Source of the DNA: Lachnospiraceae bacterium
Lineage (GTDB): Bacteria > Bacillota > Clostridia > Lachnospirales > Lachnospiraceae
Assembly (NCBI GenBank): GCA_021204285.1
Contig: JAJPZP010000134.1
Location: 1-8,230, forward strand
Length of the DNA stretch: 8,230 nt
Direction of reading: 5' to 3'
The position numbers and the translations under genes were made by a program. Within the stretch, counting starts at the first letter, position 1, and every line of letters starts with the position of its first letter. Of this stretch, positions 1 to 5,300 are shown piece by piece. The notes beneath the pieces are model-generated. The model was given only the letters and a program-made list of their open reading frames with translations. It ran no database searches and was not told the origin of the DNA.

Positions 1-1090
1 CATCAATAGGCGTTTTTACTACGTGTGCTCCTCTTTGCACATATCTTGCCGGCCAAGTAATTTGTTTCATTTCAAGTGCAGTGGCAGGAATGAGGATTTG
101 CCTTCCTTGCTTCAATGCAAAATCTGCCTGTTTTAATGCTCCTGATGTTTCTCCCGCTTCCATTATCACTGTTGCTAAGGAAATCCCACTCATGACACCG
201 TTTCTTAACGGAAAAAACCATCTTTGAGTTTTGCTGGCCGGCGAAAATTGAGATATTATTAAGCCTCTTTTCTCAATTTCTCTCTGGACGGCTTCATTTT
301 CCCTTGGATAATACTGATTTAAATTTGTACCAATCACTGAAATTGTATTATATCCACTATCTAAAGCAGCCCTATGTGCGGTAACATCAATTCCTTTGGC
401 TAATCCAGAAACGACAGTAATACCATTCTTTCCAAGAGCCTTGACCAATCTTGTTGTATTTTCTTTTGCCTTTTCAGATGCTTCCCGAGAGCCAACCACT
501 GCAACCGTTCTTTTTTCATGGAGCAACGATTTTTTCCCTCTTATATACAAGAACCTCGGAGCTTGATCCGTCTGTGCTAATAAGGCTGGGTAGTCTTGGC
601 TTCCACGCTTAATAATTTCATCAGTTCTTCTTAAAAGAGTAAAAGCCTTATATGCATTCTGGTATTCTTCTGTGAGAATCGAAGTTTCCACATTGAAAAA
701 CCGAGCATACTCATCACATACCTTAGGGTTTGAAATTGGAACATCAACATTTACACGCTTGGCAAACTCTTCAAAAAGAGGCTCCAATTTGTGTTCAGTA
801 TAGTCTAAAACATTCATAAGCGTTGCGTAATTCAATGCTTCCTGTTTTTCCTTCGTATCAATTTCAAACATACCTCTGTCACCTCTAACTGGCATCTGAG
901 TAAAAATAGCCTGTTCTTCTTTTCGTTTGTCTAACTCATCAATTAAAAAAACAGTACCTGATGCGTTTTTCTTTAAGGGCATTACTTTCCCCTCCTGAAC
1001 CAACTTGTTCAACCGTTGAACTGTGATTCCAAGGTACTCCGCTGCTTCCTTTGAAAACAATATTTTATCAGCTAACCCGTTCTCATCCAT
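1..1090 (-). CDS. DprA/Smf-like protein (SLOG fold) with N-terminal helix-turn-helix; 3' end outside window
   Basis: An open frame of 363 codons runs from ATG at 1090 to base 2 without a stop, so the C-terminus is missing. Residues about 8-58 (FSKEAAEYLGITVQRLNKLV, then GTVFLIDELDKRK) resemble MerR/excisionase-type helix-turn-helix domains. Residues about 60-150 are a helical linker I do not recognise. From about 155 on it follows DprA/Smf: an entry motif ending in DYPALL and APRFLYIRG, the Rossmann signature VAVVGSREAS (196-205), SGLAKGIDVTAH (228-239), YYPRENE (260-266), FPLRNGVMSGIS (293-304), then SGAL and GRQILIPA. Canonical DprA binds ssDNA and loads RecA during transformation. Here the usual RNR is RNG, the GCGLD-like segment is GTNLN, and canonical DprA lacks this N-terminal domain, so this is probably an accessory paralogue rather than the housekeeping gene. 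The start is supported by AGGGGG 11 bases upstream and a good promoter. The gene lies behind its own promoter and the terminator of the preceding operon. A defence or DNA-sensing role is inference. Confidence 0.85.
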   Translation of the reverse strand, partial: MDENGLADKILFSKEAAEYLGITVQRLNKLVQEGKVMPLKKNASGTVFLIDELDKRKEEQAIFTQMPVRGDRGMFEIDTKEKQEALNYATLMNVLDYTEHKLEPLFEEFAKRVNVDVPISNPKVCDEYARFFNVETSILTEEYQNAYKAFTLLRRTDEIIKRGSQDYPALLAQTDQAPRFLYIRGKKSLLHEKRTVAVVGSREASEKAKENTTRLVKALGKNGITVVSGLAKGIDVTAHRAALDSGYNTISVIGTNLNQYYPRENEAVQREIEKRGLIISQFSPASKTQRWFFPLRNGVMSGISLATVIMEAGETSGALKQADFALKQGRQILIPATALEMKQITWPARYVQRGAHVVKTPID

Positions 1091-1146
1091 GGCTCTTTGC
1101 ACCCCCTACTAAAGATATTAACTTGTGGGTTTCAAATTGTCAACCC
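1091..1146 (-). promoter_or_regulatory. Proximal promoter and ribosome binding site of the DprA-like gene
   Basis: On the minus strand a perfect -35 TTGACA (1143-1138) is followed after 17 bases by TAATAT (1120-1115), placing the transcript start near 1108, just before the AGGGGG ribosome binding site (1107-1102) and ATG at 1090. The -35 is embedded in an imperfect inverted repeat with GGGTT and AACCC arms (1146-1142 and 1131-1127) spaced by ten bases, which could be an operator. The leader would be under 25 bases. The promoter is predicted from sequence only. Confidence 0.6.
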
Positions 1147-1206
1147 TTATATGCTCTCTTGGTGAAATTATTTAAAGTTTTTCTTGAAACGGGCTGTTTT
1201 GTTGGC

Positions 1207-1237
1207 ATTATAAACAATTTTAAAGGCTTCACAAGCC
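1207..1237 (-). promoter_or_regulatory. Distal promoter with GGCTT-GTG-AAGCC palindrome, upstream of the DprA-like gene
   Basis: A consensus -10 TATAAT lies at 1212-1207 (minus strand) with a weaker -35 TTGTGA at 1234-1229, 16 bases apart. The -35 sits inside a perfect five-base-arm inverted repeat, GGCTT/AAGCC with a three-base centre (1237-1225). A repressor bound there would block the promoter. A transcript from here would have a leader of about 110 bases before the ATG at 1090. This is a moderate prediction: the -10 is excellent and the -35 matches four of six positions. Confidence 0.45.
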
Positions 1238-1272
1238 AAAATGAAATGCTATGCACGCAAAAATCTTGGAAC

Positions 1273-1307
1273 AAAAAAGAAGCCTCAGTAGAAACCATGA
1301 GACTTCT
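1273..1307 (-). terminator. Intrinsic terminator closing the XF1762-polyvalent-YodL operon
   Basis: On the minus strand AGAAGTCTCA (1307-1298) pairs with TGAGGCTTCT (1287-1278) over ten base pairs with one G-U wobble, around a ten-base loop, and is followed by six T residues (1278-1273). It starts seven bases after the stop codon of the 81-residue reading frame at 1315. It separates the operon from the promoters of the DprA-like gene. Confidence 0.85.
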
Positions 1308-1314
1308 CCCTTTT

Positions 1315-1560
1315 TTATTTACGGTTGCGCTGCGCTTCCTGCTCCATCATCGCCTGTGGTGCTGACTTGCCGCTCCGTAAGGCAATCGCCGCCTGTTTGT
1401 CATGCAGCTTTTTTAAGACAGACTCTCGTTTACTGTTTTTCTGCTTCGGCTGCTTTAAGTTGTTTCTGCTCCCATCCACAAAGGAATAATTTTGTTCCTG
1501 CGAGCTTTCCACACTCCGGAGATACTCGCCATTTTCATAGAACTTCTGCCAATTCTCCAT
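1315..1560 (-). CDS. C-terminal fragment of the YodL/DUF4316 protein (81 residues), probably separated by a nonsense codon
   Basis: The frame starts with MENWQKFYENGEYLRS and ends shortly after KRESVLKKLHDKQAAIA; it is hydrophilic and lysine/glutamine rich with no membrane segment. It lies in the same frame as the YodL gene before it, separated only by TAA (1587-1585) and eight codons reading QPPPARPP, a typical inter-domain linker. The ATG has no ribosome binding site: the bases just before it, TCCTCC, are the reverse of a Shine-Dalgarno sequence. The ESVLxxLxxxQA motif also closes the 1545-residue protein of this operon (residues 1509-1521), where it again follows YodL-type domains. I therefore read this as the detached tail of a protein of about 280 residues. 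Translation by reinitiation or stop read-through remains possible. Function unknown. Confidence 0.6.
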   Translation of the reverse strand: MENWQKFYENGEYLRSVESSQEQNYSFVDGSRNNLKQPKQKNSKRESVLKKLHDKQAAIALRSGKSAPQAMMEQEAQRNRK

Positions 1561-1584
1561 CGGAGGACGCGCCGGTGGCGGCTG

Positions 1585-2163
1585 TTATGCCACGATCACC
1601 GGATGAAGGAATTCTCTGATCTGCTGAATTGCAGCCTCGTCAAATCGGCTGGCATCACTCACAACCACCTTTCCGGATTCATTTACGATGGTGCAGGCAG
1701 CTGTATTTTTCATCTGCTCATTCTGCATCAGGAAGAACTGCCGTCCATCCACGATGGTATCATCACAGGCAAGCCAGGTTCCCGGCTTCCCGTCAATCTT
1801 AAATCCTGTTGTCTCCATTGAGACCAGGGTGCCAGATGAATTTAGCCGAAGGAAGCCAGCAAGGGCAATCAGCCTGTCCTTGTCCACATAATAGGCAGAT
1901 ATGACTCCTGCCTGATTCATTACAATTACATCACTGACGCTGAGGCTGTGTCCTTTGGACGACTTCGGCATCTTCTTCTCAAGCCGTTCCCGGATTGTCT
2001 GGGCAGAGTCTCCCGGTGCCATCTGTGAAAGATACACCTGCTCATAGTTACTGACATCGACCCGCAGATGCTTCTCCTGCAGCTCCGCGTAAGGACGGAA
2101 ACGCAGAGGCCGGAACTCTGCGCCCATTTTTACTTGATAAATGGCAAACTGATTAAGGTTCAT
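1585..2163 (-). CDS. YodL and DUF4316-like domain protein, C-terminally truncated
   Basis: The 192-residue product opens with QFAIYQVK and carries the YodL hallmark GHSLSVSDVIVM (71-82) followed by AYYVD. A DUF4316-like region (about 110-188) follows, with GKPGTWLACDD, RQFFLMQNEQ and QIREFLHP. YodL domains occur in proteins of conjugative elements and phages of Bacillota and are assigned to the polyvalent-protein repertoire; no biochemical role is established that I can name. The same domain pair occurs in residues about 428-620 of the giant protein two genes upstream, so the two are paralogues. The ATG overlaps the stop codon of the TTRAP gene (ATGA), and GGAGG (2172-2168) precedes it. The TAA stop is followed in frame by a proline linker and the 81-residue tail, suggesting a CAA-to-TAA nonsense change. 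Probably cytoplasmic; no signal peptide or membrane helix is visible. Confidence 0.8.
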   Translation of the reverse strand: MNLNQFAIYQVKMGAEFRPLRFRPYAELQEKHLRVDVSNYEQVYLSQMAPGDSAQTIRERLEKKMPKSSKGHSLSVSDVIVMNQAGVISAYYVDKDRLIALAGFLRLNSSGTLVSMETTGFKIDGKPGTWLACDDTIVDGRQFFLMQNEQMKNTAACTIVNESGKVVVSDASRFDEAAIQQIREFLHPVIVA

Positions 2164-2390
2164 TCGTCCTCCGGCTCCTGCTTATATGCTTCCAGATCAA
2201 GCCTGGCAAATTCGCTGTCCGGCATTCGCTTCATCTTCTCCACCGTACCGATCACGATCTCTTCTAATTCTGTGTCGCCTTTAATATAAGGTAAGATTTC
2301 TTCTATCCCTTTGATTGTCTCCTGCCGGGTTTCCTCTTCAAACATTGCAATCACGATAAGCTCATCTTCCTCAAATGTAATTCTCGTCAT
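2160..2390 (-). CDS. Transposon-transfer assisting family protein (TTRAP-like)
   Basis: This is a 76-residue acidic protein. The order of features fits the TTRAP family (putative transposon-transfer assisting protein) of conjugative transposons: an N-terminal ITFEEDELIVIAMFEEETR, an amphipathic helix with IKGIEEILPYI, a second helix EELEEIV-like (ELEEIVIGTVEKMKRM), and the closing signature MPDSEFARLDLEAY. Family members are usually about this length and are encoded next to ArdC/YodL-type genes, as here. The role is named from its association with transfer; the mechanism is unknown. Its start overlaps the stop of the giant gene by ATGA and its stop overlaps the YodL start by ATGA, so all three are probably translationally coupled. 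The family match comes from the pattern of conserved residues as I remember it, not from a search. Confidence 0.75.
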   Translation of the reverse strand: MTRITFEEDELIVIAMFEEETRQETIKGIEEILPYIKGDTELEEIVIGTVEKMKRMPDSEFARLDLEAYKQEPEDE

Positions 2391-5300
2391 AGTTCCTGGT
2401 CTCCCTTCTTGTGGTTCTGTGTTTTCTGTTTCGGTTTTTCCGCTTCTGTCGTTTTTAGCTTTGCCTGACGCTCACGGAGGGCCTGGAGTACGGATTCCTT
2501 CCGTCCACCAGGCGTAGTTGCAACTGTGGATTCCGTATTTCTGTCCCTCTGTTCCGCTTTTTTATCTTCCTGCGTCTGTCTCTGAGGTTCAGGAGACATC
2601 CCTGCAGTCTTTCCTGCTTCTACTTCCGGTTTTATTGGCTCCTTTGGCATCTCAACAGGCTCCCGCTCCTCCGCCTCTTTTGTCGGCTCCTTCGTCTGCT
2701 CTTCGCCGGGTGAGCGCTGGTAAACCTCTTCAAGCTCAGACAATGCCTTCTGTACCAGCGGACTTTCTTTGAAGTGGGGAATCTCCTCCACAATGTCGCG
2801 TCCCACAATTCTCACAGACATCAGTTCATAGGACATCCCATCGTACATACTTCCGTCTGTCAGGGTAAAGCCGATTCCCTTAATGCCATTCATTCGTTCT
2901 GCCGGTATCTGCTCATAGAATGCCATCGCTTCCTGCAGACTTCCGATATCCTCGTGGTATTCCCCCAGAACAGGAAACTCCATGCACTCTGCCACATAAA
3001 AACTGATCGTCGCGCTCTGCTCTTCCATCTCTGGCTTTTGTGGCGCTGCATCTGCTATCACCTGGACTTCCTTTGCGTCCAGATACTGTTCTGCAGTTGC
3101 AAGATACTCTTCCAGCGTTCCTGTTTTCTCTGTTGAGATTGGATTGATATCTACCGGAATACCCGCAACCGAAAGACCTGATTCGTGAAGTGCATTGAAG
3201 AAATCATCCTCACGGATATTCCCGGAATAGGAAATCACCACATCCAGATCAGAACCATCTGTATATAACCCTTCCCTGCTCCGGCTTCCGTACACCCTTG
3301 CCCCATGCAGCTGCACCTCATCATGCAGCCCCATTGCATCGATCTCCGCCTGTGCATAGCTTAAAACCGTTTCTTCCACGTCAGCCATACTCCTTCCATG
3401 CAGGGAAACCGCTGGCTCTGTCCGGTCAGAGATGGACGATATTGCATCAATCTGCTGTTCCTCCGGTACAGTTTTACCGCTCTCACTCTTTTCCCGGTTT
3501 ACCTCCTGCTCTGCAAGCTGAACCATTTCAGATACTTCCTCATAATCCACAACCTTACGGTGCGCTGGCCAGGAAGAAATTCCTGCGTCTGAAAGAATCT
3601 CTTCCACCGCCTCCTTTACAGAAATATCCGGATTATCATACACACCGCCATCAATCTCATGGAATGAGCTGTCATAGAAGGTATAATCGTATCCTTCTGA
3701 TACCGATTGAATCGTGAGATACTGATCTTCTTTTTCAAACCGATAAGCGATCTCCACATCATGAACCGCAAGGGAATCCTGCACTTTCTTCTGTGCTTCC
3801 ATCGTTTCCGGGGTAACCCATTTCCCGCTGAGCGAAGCCGCTTCTATGTCATACAGGGTGTCGATACCATTTTTGCACTGAACCAATGCCATCCGCGACG
3901 GCTGCTCTTCCTTACTCTCCATACCCAATTCTTTTTCAAAATGATTTGGGATGTCATGATAAGCATTGATTGCCGACTCCACATCGGGGAATTCATGATA
4001 TACGCTTTCATCTTCGTATCCAAACGGGTCGCTGTCTACATAATAAAACGCAACCTTCACCCTTTCCTCCTGCGATACAATTTGCGGCGCAGCTACTTCA
4101 CTCTGTTCCAGCTTCTGGCTGTCCGGAAAGCTTTTTTCCTTTTCATCCATCATCTGATACAAGCGCTCTCTTTGTTCGTCAGTAAGATTTAAGTATTCCG
4201 TTTCCATCATCCCATAACTGACTTCCCTCAGATCAGACGCTGTTTCTGCCTGTTCAATCTCTTTTTTCCAACCGGCAAATGTCACCTCGCGGCTCACGAT
4301 AGTCTTAAGCTTATCCAATTCTGTTTGGGTCATACGATCCCAGATATCAAACTTTTCTGTATGGAGTGAATAGCTCTCCCCATCGTCATGTTGGGATACT
4401 TCATAGGTCAGCAAATCCCGTTCCCCGCGTACATCGCAGAAAAAATCATACTCTGCCGTCCTCAAGTGAGGGTAATAATGTCTGCCAATCTCTTTAAAAT
4501 TAGTAATCTCATCCGCTGTCAGTTCTTTTTCTGTTTCCAAGCTCTGCTCCAATACTTCCTGACGGAACATACTGATAAAGCCGTCCAACACAGTGGAATG
4601 CCGATCTACCACCCATTCAGCGGTCACGTCATTTCTAAATGCATCCGTACTATCTGCCATCACAGGAACCGTCTGTGCCCACTGTTTATTCTTAAAAGAA
4701 AAACGCTTATCCCAGGGCTTATGCTGGATTGTATTCGCAAGGATATAGGCTGTACGCTCCGTGCCAAACTGCTCCATGACCGGCTTTACCGCTCCACTCT
4801 TTAAGTGCATCCCATCGAAATTATCAAAGATCGATTGCTCTATCGCTCTTTTACAATCCATATTTACATTCCGGGACTGTCGGTACTGCTCCAGTTCTCC
4901 ATGTTCACGGGCATAGGAAGCACTCTGCAAGTATAACGTCACTTTCTCTTCCTGCACCGTTTTTTCAGACTCAACCGCGGCCGCCTGGACTTCGCTTACC
5001 GGTTCTTCGGTGATACTTTCTTCTGTCCCAGCAGCCACATCTTTTTCAGGTTCTACTATAGGTGTCTGCACTTCATCTGGCAGGGACTCGGTAATACTTT
5101 CTTCTGTCTCAGCAGCCGCTTCTTTTTCAGGCTCCTCGACAGGTTCTTCCGGTCTTTCGTAGGCCACACCCTTTTCCGCGAAGTACTCAGCAACCGCTTC
5201 GTGGAAGCCTTCGTCAAATCCATTCCACAAATCCTCTGCCACAACCTCGCCCTTCCCATTTACAGCGACCTTTGCTACGTCACTGCCAAATTCGTTATGT

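Noticed and set aside
1..1090. Housekeeping chromosomal dprA
   Set aside because: The extra N-terminal helix-turn-helix, altered core motifs and neighbours from a conjugative element argue against it; no topA, rnhB or xerC-type neighbours are visible.
1585..1587. Reassigned TAA codon (alternative genetic code)
   Set aside because: All other genes in the window end at ordinary TAA or TGA codons at sensible positions, so a local nonsense change is far simpler.
1051..1619. Plus-strand open frames across the DprA-like promoter and the YodL tail
   Set aside because: They overlap a good minus-strand promoter, an intrinsic terminator and the 81-residue frame, and have no ribosome binding site or family resemblance.
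3298..4192. Plus-strand open frames of 139 and 161 codons
   Set aside because: Both are antisense to conserved parts of the giant protein; their composition (Pro/His/Ser- or Phe/Leu-rich) is typical of reverse-complement frames.
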